A stretch of 64,000 nucleotides of DNA from Butyrivibrio sp. (GTDB lineage: Bacteria; Bacillota; Clostridia; Lachnospirales; Lachnospiraceae). Positions 1-8,466 of the stretch are shown here, piece by piece. Each line of letters opens with the position of its first letter. Within the stretch, counting starts at the first letter, position 1. The notes below the pieces were generated by a model, which saw only the letters and a list, made by a program, of their open reading frames with translations, was not told where the DNA came from and did not search any database. Location of the stretch: positions 37,635-101,634 of the forward strand of contig SVGB01000009.1 in the NCBI GenBank assembly GCA_015056565.1, read 5' to 3'. The position numbers and the translations under genes are program-made.

Positions 1-771
1 GGACTTAAATCCCTTAACTATTCATCATCTTTCTATGAGGAAACTGATGAAAAGCCCAGCAAGCTGGATGAAGAGATAGACAAGGTCTCCAGTGGCCATG
101 AGGACACATTCCTTATGGTTGTGACGACGCTTATCTCATTTATATTTGCAATAGCTCTTTTCATGGTACTTCCATATGCACTTTCGGAGTTTATTTCAAA
201 GTATGCAAGAAACGAGTCTATTGTGGCTATCATTGAAGGAGTTTTCAGAATTCTGATCTTTATCGTTTATATACTGCTGATATCAAGGATCAAGGATATC
301 AAAAGGCTCTTTATGTATCACGGCGCTGAACATAAGTGCATCAACTGTATTGAAAAGGGAAGACCTCTTACTGTACATAATGTTAAGCGCAGCTCAAGAC
401 TTCATAAGAGATGCGGAAGCAGCTTTATCCTGTTTGTAATGCTCATCAGTATAGTTCTGTTTTTCTTTATCAGAGTAGATTCCTATGTTTGGAGAGTTGC
501 TATAAGAATTCTTCTGATTCCTGTAATATCAGGTATTTCCTACGAGATAATAAGACTTGCAGGTAAGACAGATTTCTTTTTGATAAGGATCATATCAGCT
601 CCAGGGCTATGGCTTCAGAGACTTACGACCAAGGAACCTGATGAGGACATGATCCAGGTAGCCATCAAGTCAGTTGAGGCTGTCTTTGACTGGAAGGAGT
701 TTTTAAAGGATTCCTTTGGTTATGAGATAGATGATAGCTGGCTGGAGGATGGAGACGAGGTTAAGGAGTGA
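1..771 (+). CDS. DUF1385 membrane protein (YqhQ-like), 5' end cut off by window
   Basis: The frame is open from base 1, so the gene begins before the window and 256 residues are visible. The first internal Met codon, at 115, is not the start, because the residues before it (GLKSLNYSSSFYEE) read like the family. About four hydrophobic segments are visible, near residues 40-60, 75-97, 141-158 and 165-185. The family motif HGAEHKC lies near residue 107, followed by a Cys-rich stretch and the RSSRLHKRCG segment. The biochemical role of DUF1385/YqhQ proteins is unknown; they are predicted inner-membrane proteins. Genes of this family often precede prmC and prfA in clostridia, as here, with 12 bp to prmC, so they are probably co-transcribed. 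I am confident of the family and know nothing of the function. Confidence 0.85.
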   Translation, partial: GLKSLNYSSSFYEETDEKPSKLDEEIDKVSSGHEDTFLMVVTTLISFIFAIALFMVLPYALSEFISKYARNESIVAIIEGVFRILIFIVYILLISRIKDIKRLFMYHGAEHKCINCIEKGRPLTVHNVKRSSRLHKRCGSSFILFVMLISIVLFFFIRVDSYVWRVAIRILLIPVISGISYEIIRLAGKTDFFLIRIISAPGLWLQRLTTKEPDEDMIQVAIKSVEAVFDWKEFLKDSFGYEIDDSWLEDGDEVKE

Positions 772-783
772 AAAAGGCCACTT

Positions 784-1623
784 ATGAACTATAAAGGTGC
801 CTATGAATTTGGAATAAAAGAACTTGAAAAAGCCGGGATTGTTGAAGCTAAGCTTGATGCCCGGCTTCTTTTAGAGCGCATTTGCGAAACTGACCACAGT
901 GATCTTTTTGCTCACCCAGACAGGGAGCTGACAGAAAAAGAACTTGATGGCTTTATGGAGTTTATTGCAAGAAGAGCAAAGAGAGAACCGGTTGCTTACA
1001 TTCTTGGGCAATGGGAGTTTATGGGGCTTACCTTTGATGTGTCAGGTGATGTGCTGATTCCTGAGCAGGACAGTGAATTCCTTGTGGAAGAGGCGCTTAG
1101 GCACTGTGAGGATGGTATGAACTTTCTGGATCTTTGCACGGGCTCAGGCTGCATTGCTCTTAGTATACTGAATTTTACCAATAACACCAGGGCAATTTGC
1201 ACTGATATTTCGAAGGAAGCTCTTTTGGTGGCTTCGAAAAATGCAGAAAAGCTTGGCCTATCAGAGAGAGCTGACTTTTTAGAGACGGATCTTTTTCCAA
1301 AAGAGGTTAAAAAGTTTGACCTGATCGTCTCAAATCCGCCTTATATTGCAAGTGACGTCATTGGGATGCTTGCTCCCGAGGTTAAGGACTATGAGCCAAG
1401 GCTTGCCCTTGACGGGGATAGTGACGGACTTGGTTTTTATAAGAGGATAGTTGCTATGGCTCCGTCATACCTTTATTCCAGTGGCTATCTCATAATGGAA
1501 ATAGGATATGACCAGGCAGAGACTGTCAAAAAGCTCCTTGAAGAAAATGGCAGCTATCATGAAATTGAAGTGGTCAAGGATTTTTCCGGAAATGACAGAG
1601 TGATCAAGGCTTGCTTCTACTAG
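784..1623 (+). CDS. prmC: Release factor glutamine N5-methyltransferase PrmC
   Basis: PrmC uses S-adenosylmethionine to methylate the Gln of the GGQ motif of release factors RF1 and RF2, which raises termination efficiency. The 279-residue length is normal. An N-terminal helical domain (about 1-75) holds REPVAYILGQWEF. The SAM-binding motif LDLCTGSGCIALS is at 115-127, and the substrate-Gln motif NPPY is at 184-187. The usual IPRPETE/IPRQDTE segment reads IPEQDSE here (about 92-98), which is a small departure from the family. The gene lies 49 bp before prfA, its own substrate gene, a classic pairing. No clear Shine-Dalgarno beyond an AAGG in the short gap from the upstream gene, which suggests coupling to it. 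Confidence 0.97.
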   Translation: MNYKGAYEFGIKELEKAGIVEAKLDARLLLERICETDHSDLFAHPDRELTEKELDGFMEFIARRAKREPVAYILGQWEFMGLTFDVSGDVLIPEQDSEFLVEEALRHCEDGMNFLDLCTGSGCIALSILNFTNNTRAICTDISKEALLVASKNAEKLGLSERADFLETDLFPKEVKKFDLIVSNPPYIASDVIGMLAPEVKDYEPRLALDGDSDGLGFYKRIVAMAPSYLYSSGYLIMEIGYDQAETVKKLLEENGSYHEIEVVKDFSGNDRVIKACFY

Positions 1624-1672
1624 CGACGCATAAAACAGTAGCAGAGCATATGATCATTTTGGAGGAAAAGAG

Positions 1673-2743
1673 ATGTTTGACAAACTAGAAGGAATTATCA
1701 GAAGATACGAAGATATAAATATGATGCTGGTGGACCCATCAGTGGTCTCGGATCAGGAAAAGTTCAGGAATCTCATGAAAGAGCAGAAGAACTTAGAGCC
1801 CATCGTCAGTTCTTTTACTGAATACAAGAAGTGCAAGCAGACCATAGAAGACAGCTTGCTTATGCTTGACGAGGAATCAGATCCTGAGATGAAGGAAATG
1901 CTTAGACAGGAACTTGCTGATGCTAAGGACAGACTGCCTGCAATGGAAGAGAAGCTTAAGATTCTGCTCCTTCCCAAGGATCCAAACGACGAAAAGAACG
2001 TTATTGTAGAAATACGAGCAGGAGTAGGCGGCGATGAAGCTGCGCTGTTTGCTGCAGATATGTACAGGCTATATACCAGATATGCTGAGAGACAGGGCTG
2101 GAAGATCGAGACCATGAGTATGGAGGATATCGGAATAGGAGGTATCAAGGATGTGAGCTTTATGATCAAGGGCTATGGCGCTTACTCAAGGCTTAAGTTT
2201 GAGAGTGGAGTTCACAGAGTACAGAGGATCCCTGCCACCGAATCCGGAGGAAGGATCCATACTTCAGCAATAACAGTTGCTATTATGCCTGAAGTTGAGG
2301 ATGTGGCTGTTGAGATAGATTTAAATGACTGTAAATTTGACGTGTTCAGGGCTTCTGGAAATGGAGGCCAGTGCGTAAATACCACGGACTCAGCGGTCAG
2401 ACTTACTCATATTCCCACAGGCATTGTAATATCTTGTCAGGATGAAAAGAGCCAGCAGCAGAATAAGGCCAAGGCTTTAAAGGTTTTAAGAGCCAAGCTC
2501 TACGAGATGGAGCAGGAGAGACAACACGGTGAAGAGGCTGAGCTTAGAAGAAACCAGGTAGGTTCAGGCGACAGGTCAGAAAAGATCAGAACCTACAACT
2601 TCCATCAGGGAAGAGTTACTGATCACCGCATTGGTCTTACGCTGTACAAGATAGATCAGATAATGGATGGGGATATTGATGAAATAATCGACGGACTCAT
2701 CGCTGCAGACCAGGCAGATAAACTGCTGCAGATGGCAGACTGA
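1673..2743 (+). CDS. prfA: Peptide chain release factor 1 (RF1)
   Basis: RF1 recognises UAG and UAA stop codons in the ribosomal A site and triggers hydrolysis of peptidyl-tRNA. The 356 residues match the usual length. The stop-codon tripeptide PAT is at 187-189, which marks RF1 rather than RF2 (SPF). The catalytic GGQ is at 231-233 in the context [19 protein letters not shown]. There is no in-frame UGA frameshift site, as expected for RF1. The start is fixed by GGAGG about 8 bp before ATG 1673. It follows prmC in the same direction, and the PrmC product should methylate Q233. Confidence 0.98.
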   Translation: MFDKLEGIIRRYEDINMMLVDPSVVSDQEKFRNLMKEQKNLEPIVSSFTEYKKCKQTIEDSLLMLDEESDPEMKEMLRQELADAKDRLPAMEEKLKILLLPKDPNDEKNVIVEIRAGVGGDEAALFAADMYRLYTRYAERQGWKIETMSMEDIGIGGIKDVSFMIKGYGAYSRLKFESGVHRVQRIPATESGGRIHTSAITVAIMPEVEDVAVEIDLNDCKFDVFRASGNGGQCVNTTDSAVRLTHIPTGIVISCQDEKSQQQNKAKALKVLRAKLYEMEQERQHGEEAELRRNQVGSGDRSEKIRTYNFHQGRVTDHRIGLTLYKIDQIMDGDIDEIIDGLIAADQADKLLQMAD

Positions 2744-2756
2744 TTAAAATAATCTG

Positions 2757-2785
2757 TTGAAGCGTATATTTTTATGGTGTAAAAT
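2757..2785 (+). promoter_or_regulatory. Sigma-A-type promoter for the Hpt gene
   Basis: TTGAAG (2757-2762), a 17-bp spacer, then TAAAAT (2780-2785). It sits in the 93-bp gap after prfA and would start a transcript about 45 nt before the Hpt ATG. Motif match only; no start site is known. Confidence 0.5.
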
Positions 2786-2836
2786 TATTATGATACGTGA
2801 TTAAATTGTTTAACTGCGTGATCTGAATGGAGGCTT

Positions 2837-3196
2837 ATGGACGCTGGTTTTAAGTCAGAACTAATTGCATGGGGTGTTGACTGGGATGAGATTCTGGACA
2901 GATTCATGGGCAATGAAGATCTTATCGCCAAGTTCATGTTCAAGTTTCTGGCAGATCAGAACATGAATGACCTGACCAAGTACCTGGCAGAGGGTAATGT
3001 TTCAGAAGCTTTTAAGGCTGTCCATACTCTAAAGGGTGTCGGCGCTAACCTTGGACTTAAGGGATTTCTTACTCCTGTATGCGAGCTTACAGAGATTTTA
3101 AGAGCTGGTTCCATGGAGGGCTACAAGGAAAAGTACGATCAGATCAAGCCTAAATATGATGAACTTATCAATATTTTGACCAAATACAGCGGCTGA
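2837..3196 (+). CDS. Stand-alone Hpt (histidine phosphotransfer) domain protein
   Basis: A small 119-residue protein made almost wholly of one Hpt four-helix domain. The phosphorylatable His is H63 in AVHTLKGVGANLGL, which fits the HxxKG signature. Such proteins carry phosphoryl groups between response regulators and hybrid kinases in multistep phosphorelays. No hybrid kinase lies next to it, so its partners are unknown. The nearest receiver domain in the window is the LytTR regulator at 4841-5581. SD GGAGG is 5 bp before ATG 2837. Its stop codon abuts the stop codon of the opposite-strand gene at 3197, so the two genes meet tail to tail with no spacer. Confidence 0.85.
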   Translation: MDAGFKSELIAWGVDWDEILDRFMGNEDLIAKFMFKFLADQNMNDLTKYLAEGNVSEAFKAVHTLKGVGANLGLKGFLTPVCELTEILRAGSMEGYKEKYDQIKPKYDELINILTKYSG

Positions 3197-3697
3197 TCAT
3201 AAGATATCTGTTTCTATACCGTTTGATTCTAGAAAGCTTGGGATGTAGTTATCCCAGGCTTTTTCTGCTTCTTTATCCAGTGTGAAGATACTGTAGTTAA
3301 CACCGGTTGTGATCACAACTTCTCCAGATGAAAACTTAATATTTATTCCCAAAGACACCTGATCCATGGTAATATCACTGTCAATTGTCTCGAAAAGAGA
3401 AGCTTTTTGCTGATCATCAAGGCGAAGGATAAACTTAAATCCAAGGGGAGTTTGTCTGCCTTTTATGAGTTCCAAGCAGATAGGACGGAGCTTTTCCCAT
3501 TTTGAAAACTCCTCTTTGGGACAGGCATCATCCTCTTCATTTGCATTTTTGTAAAAATCCTTATGGATGCGTCCGTCTATGGTGAATGTATTATAGGTGT
3601 CGATAACAACTTCCTCTGTAAGGAAATTGTCGAAAAGCTCGCTGGTAAGAAGTTTTGCCATAAAATTCTTTTGTTTCATTACTTTTATTGCTATCAT
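3197..3697 (-). CDS. DUF5721-like protein
   Basis: A 166-residue soluble protein that begins MIAIKVMKQKNFMAKLLTSE and contains FDNFLTEEVVIDTYNTFTID (about 22-41). I recognise this layout as the DUF5721 family found mainly in Lachnospiraceae; no function is known to me. It has no signal peptide or membrane segment. The C-terminal half reads as a beta-rich region (about 100-150) ending in a predicted helix. ATG 3697 has an AAGGAG site 6 bp upstream on the minus strand. The family name rests on memory of the pattern, so treat it as likely rather than certain. Confidence 0.7.
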   Translation of the reverse strand: MIAIKVMKQKNFMAKLLTSELFDNFLTEEVVIDTYNTFTIDGRIHKDFYKNANEEDDACPKEEFSKWEKLRPICLELIKGRQTPLGFKFILRLDDQQKASLFETIDSDITMDQVSLGINIKFSSGEVVITTGVNYSIFTLDKEAEKAWDNYIPSFLESNGIETDIL

Positions 3698-3852
3698 TAT
3701 TTCTCCTTGATATTAAAGATTTATCACAGGGTAAAAAACAATTTTCTACCTTAAAGAAGTTGTATTTTTAATCAAATTAATGGGCTATAATTAAATTGTG
3801 CTCTTATTTTTTTGGTGTTACAACAGTTAAGTTTACTACAAGAGAGGTATTT

Positions 3853-4872
3853 ATGGCAAAAAGCGTAAGATTAAGGGATATTGCAGAGCGTGTTGGCGTA
3901 AGTACGGTTACAGTATCAAAGGCTCTTTCTGGTCAAAAGGGAATGAGCGATGCTCTCAGAGAGAAGATCCACTCCCTGGCAAGTGAGATGGGCTATGTTC
4001 CACCAATATCTCGTAAGACTGACAGCTCAAAGCAGAGCTATACTATTGGCGTTGTTATTGCTGAACAGTATATGAGCGAATTCAGTGGCTTTTACAATAA
4101 GCTCCACCAGCAGGTTTCTCAGCTGGCTATGGATAGGGGCTGCTTTACCATGCTTGAAGTTGTTTCAGATAGGGCTCAGGAAAACAGACAGGTGCCAAGG
4201 ATTGTTTTGGACAAGAAGGTTGAAGGCATTCTGGTCATAGGAAGGCTCCGGGAAGAGTACCTTAGTGAGATCAAAAATCAGAGCGGTATACCAATGGTTT
4301 ACCTGAATTTCTGCAACCACACAGGAGATGAGGATGCAGTAATAGCTGATAGTTACAATGGCTCATATTGTCTTACCAATTATCTGTTTGAAAAGGGACA
4401 TAAAAAGATTGCTTTTGTAGGAACTGTTATGGCTTCTGGCGCCATTACCGACAGATATTTTGGTTATAGAAAATCACTTTTAGAGCATGGAGTGGAATTC
4501 AGACAGGACTGGGTTATAGATGACAGAGATACTGATAATGGTCCTATAGATTCTATAAAATTCTTTAAACTTCCTGATGAGATGCCGACAGCATTTGTGT
4601 GCAACTGCGATCTTACAGCCAGTGTTATGATCAAGAAACTCCTTGATAAAGGCTATAAGGTTCCGGAGAATATCTCGGTTGTTGGCTTTGACAATTTTGT
4701 TTATCCTGGAATGTGTGATATTAAGATCACAACCTATGGTATAGATACCTACGAGATGTGCAGAAATGCAGTCCTTAACCTGATCCGCAAGATTAGCAGA
4801 GAACGCTATCGCCAGGGAATTATGATCCTGGTAGGACACCTTATTGAGGGTGAGAGCGTAAAAGCAATCTAG
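3853..4872 (+). CDS. LacI-family transcriptional regulator
   Basis: A 339-residue DNA-binding regulator. The N-terminal LacI helix-turn-helix covers about residues 5-28 (LRDIAERVGVSTVTVSKALS) with the hinge helix following. A periplasmic-binding-protein-like sensor domain spans about 60-335. Such regulators usually answer to a sugar or nucleoside, but the ligand cannot be read from sequence and no transport or sugar genes adjoin it. I chose ATG 3853 because GAGAGG sits 6 bp upstream and the residue pattern starts there; an upstream TTG in the same frame (3796) lacks a ribosome site. A TATAAT at 3786-3791 may be the -10 element. The last 32 bp overlap the 3' end of the convergent gene at 4841. 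Confidence 0.92.
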   Translation: MAKSVRLRDIAERVGVSTVTVSKALSGQKGMSDALREKIHSLASEMGYVPPISRKTDSSKQSYTIGVVIAEQYMSEFSGFYNKLHQQVSQLAMDRGCFTMLEVVSDRAQENRQVPRIVLDKKVEGILVIGRLREEYLSEIKNQSGIPMVYLNFCNHTGDEDAVIADSYNGSYCLTNYLFEKGHKKIAFVGTVMASGAITDRYFGYRKSLLEHGVEFRQDWVIDDRDTDNGPIDSIKFFKLPDEMPTAFVCNCDLTASVMIKKLLDKGYKVPENISVVGFDNFVYPGMCDIKITTYGIDTYEMCRNAVLNLIRKISRERYRQGIMILVGHLIEGESVKAI

Positions 4873-5581
4873 TCTGCTCAATTGAATTTCTATAAGTAAA
4901 AGAGACTTTCAAGGTGACGTTATTATCAAGAGTAACTTTGCCAAAGGAAGTCTTTTTTATATGGTTTACATTTACTATTCCGTAGTCATTGACAGGGCAC
5001 ATCTGTGGGAAGTCCACACACTGGTCATAGAAATTAACAATATCCTCAATTATTGAAATCTTGCGATCTTCCGTAAGATAAACGTCAAGTTCGGATTTTG
5101 AAGTCTGGGTTCTGGTGACACAGATTATGTCGTCGCCCCTTGCATAGATAGTCTCCTTTTGACCTCTGAGTTCTATTGTGGGGATGACTACACCTGTTTT
5201 TTCCTTGATGGTATCCACCATGGCTGTAAGTTCAGATACCTTAAGGGGCTTATCCAGATAGTAGATGTTGGTGTTTGTAATGCCGGCCTCTTTGGCCAGC
5301 TCCTTGTAGTTTATAGTAGAAGAGCACATGATTATGGGACGGACTATTCCTACTGACAAAAGTTTTTTTAACACTTCAAAGCCATTGCAGGCTTCGTCAG
5401 TCATATCAATAAAAAGTCCGTGGTACATCTGCGGGCGCTGCATAAAAGCTTCTACATTGCCATAGGAATCAATGTAGATGCGCTCACCAGTTTCTTTGAA
5501 GATACGGTCGGACTGTCGGCCAAGAAGCCTCTCAGTCTGCTTTCTATCGGCAATATTGTCATCACAAACTGCTAAATGCAT
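4841..5581 (-). CDS. LytTR-type response regulator
   Basis: A 246-residue regulator with an N-terminal receiver domain (about 1-125) and a C-terminal LytTR-like DNA-binding domain (about 140-246). The acidic pair D7/D8, phospho-acceptor D59 in LFIDMTDE and the Lys in LDKP (K111) are present, so phosphorylation is plausible. No histidine kinase lies beside it. On the minus strand it follows argG and the DUF1294 gene with gaps of 3 and 13 bp, so it may be read with argG. The SD is GGGAG just before ATG 5581. Its 3' end overlaps the convergent LacI-type gene by 32 bp. The target genes are unknown. Confidence 0.87.
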   Translation of the reverse strand: MHLAVCDDNIADRKQTERLLGRQSDRIFKETGERIYIDSYGNVEAFMQRPQMYHGLFIDMTDEACNGFEVLKKLLSVGIVRPIIMCSSTINYKELAKEAGITNTNIYYLDKPLKVSELTAMVDTIKEKTGVVIPTIELRGQKETIYARGDDIICVTRTQTSKSELDVYLTEDRKISIIEDIVNFYDQCVDFPQMCPVNDYGIVNVNHIKKTSFGKVTLDNNVTLKVSFTYRNSIEQTRLLLRSHPQ

Positions 5582-5594
5582 AAATGTCTCCCTT

Positions 5595-5888
5595 TTACAT
5601 GAACTTGAATTCTAAAGGACTAAAGTGGAGCAGCACAGCGGCAAGAAGCTGCAGGATCAGGATAAGTGGCATTCCGAATTTGAAGTACCAGTGTTTGGTC
5701 TTATGATGGAAAATTCTCATGCCAAGTATGGATCCTAAACTGCCGCCAATAAGAGCAATAGCAAAAAGGGTTGCCTCAGGGATACGAAAAGCGCTGCGCT
5801 GAGCCCTTTTCTTATCAATTCCCATTGAGGCAAACCCTATGATATTCATTACTATTAAAAATCCTGCAAGATAGAAGATGGATTTCAT
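5595..5888 (-). CDS. DUF1294 small membrane protein
   Basis: A 97-residue protein with three hydrophobic segments at about 5-22, 40-60 and 72-91. The family motif is seen as MGIDKKRAQRSAFRIPE followed by GGSLGSILGMRIFHHKTKHW. DUF1294 proteins are small integral membrane proteins of unknown role. The gene sits 3 bp after the argG stop codon and 13 bp before the LytTR regulator gene, all on the minus strand. Co-transcription with argG is likely; a role in arginine metabolism does not follow from that. Confidence 0.88.
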   Translation of the reverse strand: MKSIFYLAGFLIVMNIIGFASMGIDKKRAQRSAFRIPEATLFAIALIGGSLGSILGMRIFHHKTKHWYFKFGMPLILILQLLAAVLLHFSPLEFKFM

Positions 5889-5891
5889 CTA

Positions 5892-7115
5892 TTATTTGTT
5901 TTTGGCTACTTCCTGCATCTTCATTGCACGAACTTTTGATGAAAGACCAAACAGATTGATGAAGCCTTCAGCATCATGGTGGTCATAGAGATCTCCGGTC
6001 TTGAAAGAAGCAATGCTCTCATTGTAGAGAGAATATGGAGACTTGGTACCAGCCTTGATGATATTGCCCTTGTAAAGCTTGAAGGTTACTTCACCGGTAA
6101 CATATTTCTGAGTGGACTCGATAAATGCCTGCTCGGCTTCACGAAGAGGAGTGAACCATTTCCCTTCATAAACTAGATCTGCAAACTTGTTGCCCATATC
6201 CTTCTTCATTGTATAGGTATCGCGGTCCAAAATCAACTCTTCAAGCTGCTGATGTGCCTCGTAGAGAATGGTTCCGCCAGGTGTCTCATAGACGCCACGG
6301 GATTTCATTCCAACCACACGGTTTTCTACGATATCTACGATACCGATTCCGTTTTCACCACCAAGCTTGTTGAGGGTACGGATGATATCAGAAACCTTCA
6401 TTTCTTTTCCATTTACAGACTTTGGAACACCACCTTCAAATGTCATTGTAACAGTGGTTGGTGTATCAGGAGCATCTTCTGGTGTCTTCCCAAGAACAAG
6501 CAGGTGCTTGTAGTTAGGCTCAAGGGATGGATCCTCAAGCTCAAGTCCCTCGTGAGAGATATGCCAGAGATTCCTGTCGCGGCTATAGCTTGAATCTGCT
6601 GAGAATGGAAGGTTGATGCCGTGCTGTCTGCAATACTCGATCTCAGACTCACGGGAATCCATTGTCCACTTGTCATTTCTCCATGCAGCGATGATCTTGA
6701 TATCAGGAGCAAGTGCTTTGATTCCAAGTTCGAAACGGATCTGGTCGTTACCCTTACCTGTAGCACCGTGGCAGATTGCTACAGCGTCTTCTTTTCTTGC
6801 AATCTCAACAAGCTTCTTGGCGATAAGTGGACGAGCCATTGAAGTTCCAAGCAGATACTTGTTCTCGTAAACAGCGTGAGCCATTACGCAGGGAACAATG
6901 TATTCGTCGCAGAACTCATCAACAACATCCAGGATGTAGAGCTTGCTGGCACCGCAGCTTATTGCTCTTTCGTTAAGACCATCAAGCTCTTCTTCCTGTC
7001 CACAGTCGATGCAGACGCAAACAACTTCATAATCGAAGTTTTCTTTGAGCCATGGAATGATAGCAGTAGTATCAAGTCCACCAGAGTACGCAAGGATTAC
7101 TTTTTCTTTAGCCAT
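5892..7115 (-). CDS. argG: Argininosuccinate synthase
   Basis: ArgG joins citrulline and aspartate with ATP to form argininosuccinate, the penultimate step to arginine. The 407-residue length is typical. The ATP-pyrophosphatase P-loop AYSGGLDTT is at 9-17, and the conserved GKGNDQIRFE and STQKYVTGEV segments are present. SD GAGGAA lies before ATG 7115. It is transcribed away from argC, sharing a 261-bp control region with ArgR-type boxes. argF, argH and carAB are not in the window, so the last part of the pathway is encoded elsewhere. Confidence 0.98.
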   Translation of the reverse strand: MAKEKVILAYSGGLDTTAIIPWLKENFDYEVVCVCIDCGQEEELDGLNERAISCGASKLYILDVVDEFCDEYIVPCVMAHAVYENKYLLGTSMARPLIAKKLVEIARKEDAVAICHGATGKGNDQIRFELGIKALAPDIKIIAAWRNDKWTMDSRESEIEYCRQHGINLPFSADSSYSRDRNLWHISHEGLELEDPSLEPNYKHLLVLGKTPEDAPDTPTTVTMTFEGGVPKSVNGKEMKVSDIIRTLNKLGGENGIGIVDIVENRVVGMKSRGVYETPGGTILYEAHQQLEELILDRDTYTMKKDMGNKFADLVYEGKWFTPLREAEQAFIESTQKYVTGEVTFKLYKGNIIKAGTKSPYSLYNESIASFKTGDLYDHHDAEGFINLFGLSSKVRAMKMQEVAKNK

Positions 7116-7221
7116 GTTTAGGTTCCTCTTCTTTCTTTTATAAATTGATTTTTAATAAATGAATTATGGTATACTTTTGTTTGTGGCAGATTAAAATACA
7201 TCAATCGCCGCTCTGAAAGAT

Positions 7222-7250
7222 AATATAAACCCAAAATGTATAAAATGCAA
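7222..7250 (-). promoter_or_regulatory. Promoter for argG
   Basis: Read on the minus strand: TTGCAT (7250-7245), a 17-bp spacer, TATATT (7227-7222). The -35 hexamer lies in one arm of a 12-bp inverted repeat whose other arm holds the argC -35 hexamer. The predicted start is about 100 nt before the argG ATG. Confidence 0.6.
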
Positions 7251-7316
7251 TAGAAATTTGCATAAATATTTAAAAAGTGATAATTATATGCATAAATATT
7301 TATGATTTCTATTGCA
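7246..7316. repeat. Inverted repeat framing the argG-argC operator region
   Basis: The arms TGCAATAGAAAT (7246-7257) and ATTTCTATTGCA (7305-7316) are perfect 12-bp inverted copies centred at 7281. Both ArgR-type boxes lie between them. Each arm contributes the -35 element of one of the two divergent promoters. Confidence 0.8.
7259..7304. promoter_or_regulatory. Two ArgR/AhrC-type operator boxes
   Basis: TGCATAAATATTTA occurs twice, at 7259-7272 and 7289-7302, exactly 30 bp apart (about three helical turns). The second copy extends to a perfect 14-bp palindrome, CATAAATATTTATG (7291-7304). The pattern is like the AT-rich palindromic ARG boxes bound by ArgR/AhrC hexamers. The boxes lie between the divergent -35 elements of argG and argC, which suits joint arginine repression. 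The binding protein is inferred; argR is not in the window. Confidence 0.75.
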
Positions 7317-7340
7317 ATATTCATTTTTTGGACTTATACT
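7312..7340 (+). promoter_or_regulatory. Promoter for the argC operon
   Basis: TTGCAA (7312-7317), a 17-bp spacer and TATACT (7335-7340). It lies just downstream of the second ArgR-type box and about 30 nt before the argC ATG. Confidence 0.65.
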
Positions 7341-7376
7341 GAAACAAGTTATTAGTTCGAAAGAAGGGCAGAAAGT

Positions 7377-8429
7377 ATGATAAAGGTTGGAATTATTGGT
7401 TCTACAGGTTACGCAGGAGCCGAGATAGTAAGGCTTATTCAGGGTCATCCAGAGGCTGAGGTCGTTTGGTATGGATCCAGAAGTTACATTGATGAAAATT
7501 ACAGTAGTATATATGGAAATCTTTTTGAACTTGTAGATGCACAATGTATGGATGACAACATGGACGAGCTTTCCAAAAAGGCAGATGTGATATTTACAGC
7601 AACACCTCAGGGGCTCTGCGCATCACTTGTCAATGAAGATATCTTAAAAAACACCAAGATCATTGATCTTTCAGCTGATTTCAGATTAAAGGATGTTTCT
7701 GTTTACGAAAAGTGGTACAAGATCGAGCACAAAGCTCCACAGTATATTGAGGAAGCGGTTTACGGCCTTTGTGAGATAAACAGGGATAAGATAAAGAATG
7801 CCAGGATCGTAGCAAATCCAGGCTGCTATACAACCTGCTCGATCCTTACAGCTTATCCACTTATTAAAGAAGGACTCATTGATCCGGATACACTTATTGT
7901 AGATGCGCTTTCCGGAGTTTCAGGGGCTGGAAGAGGAGCAAAGGTTGCAAATCTTTACTGTGAAGTCAATGAGTCAGCCAAGCCCTACGGAGTAGCAAAC
8001 CACAGACATACTCCTGAAATAGAGGAGCAGCTTTCTTATGCAGCTGGAAAAGAGATGGTCATAAACTTCACACCTCATCTCGTTCCAATGAACAGAGGAA
8101 TCCTTGCTACTGAGTATGCATCTCTCAATGTAAAGAACGGTTCTCTCCCTTCAAAGGATGACATAAGAGCTGCCTATGAAAAGTACTACAAGAATGAGAA
8201 ATTCATAAGACTCCTTCCAGATGGTGTATATCCTGAGACCAGATGGGTAGAAGGAAGTAACTATGTTGATATCGGATTCAAGATTGATGAAAGAACAAAA
8301 AGAGTCATTATGATGGGCACCATCGACAATCTTGTAAAAGGTGCTGCAGGTCAGGCGGTTCAGAATATGAACATCTTATTTGGCCTTGACGAAATGACAG
8401 GACTTTCACTGGTTCCACTTTTCCCGTGA
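7377..8429 (+). CDS. argC: N-acetyl-gamma-glutamyl-phosphate reductase
   Basis: ArgC reduces N-acetylglutamyl phosphate to the semialdehyde with NADPH, the third step from glutamate to ornithine. Length is 350 residues, normal for the long form. The nucleotide-binding loop GSTGYAGAE is at 8-16, and the catalytic Cys is C150 in ANPGCYTT. The start ATG 7377 has AAGAAGGG upstream (about 6 bp spacing). It is the first gene of argC-GNAT-argJ-argB-argD, all with short gaps or overlaps, under the divergent arginine operator. Confidence 0.98.
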   Translation: MIKVGIIGSTGYAGAEIVRLIQGHPEAEVVWYGSRSYIDENYSSIYGNLFELVDAQCMDDNMDELSKKADVIFTATPQGLCASLVNEDILKNTKIIDLSADFRLKDVSVYEKWYKIEHKAPQYIEEAVYGLCEINRDKIKNARIVANPGCYTTCSILTAYPLIKEGLIDPDTLIVDALSGVSGAGRGAKVANLYCEVNESAKPYGVANHRHTPEIEEQLSYAAGKEMVINFTPHLVPMNRGILATEYASLNVKNGSLPSKDDIRAAYEKYYKNEKFIRLLPDGVYPETRWVEGSNYVDIGFKIDERTKRVIMMGTIDNLVKGAAGQAVQNMNILFGLDEMTGLSLVPLFP

Positions 8430-8466
8430 TCAGGGAAATGATCTTATTATATGAAGAGGATTAGCT

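Noticed and set aside
3796..3852. Longer LacI-type protein starting at TTG 3796
   Set aside because: No ribosome site, residues unlike the family, and a -10 element at 3786-3791 would put the transcript start at or after that codon.
6443..6870. Open frames on both strands inside argG
   Set aside because: They are shadows of a well-conserved gene, without ribosome sites.
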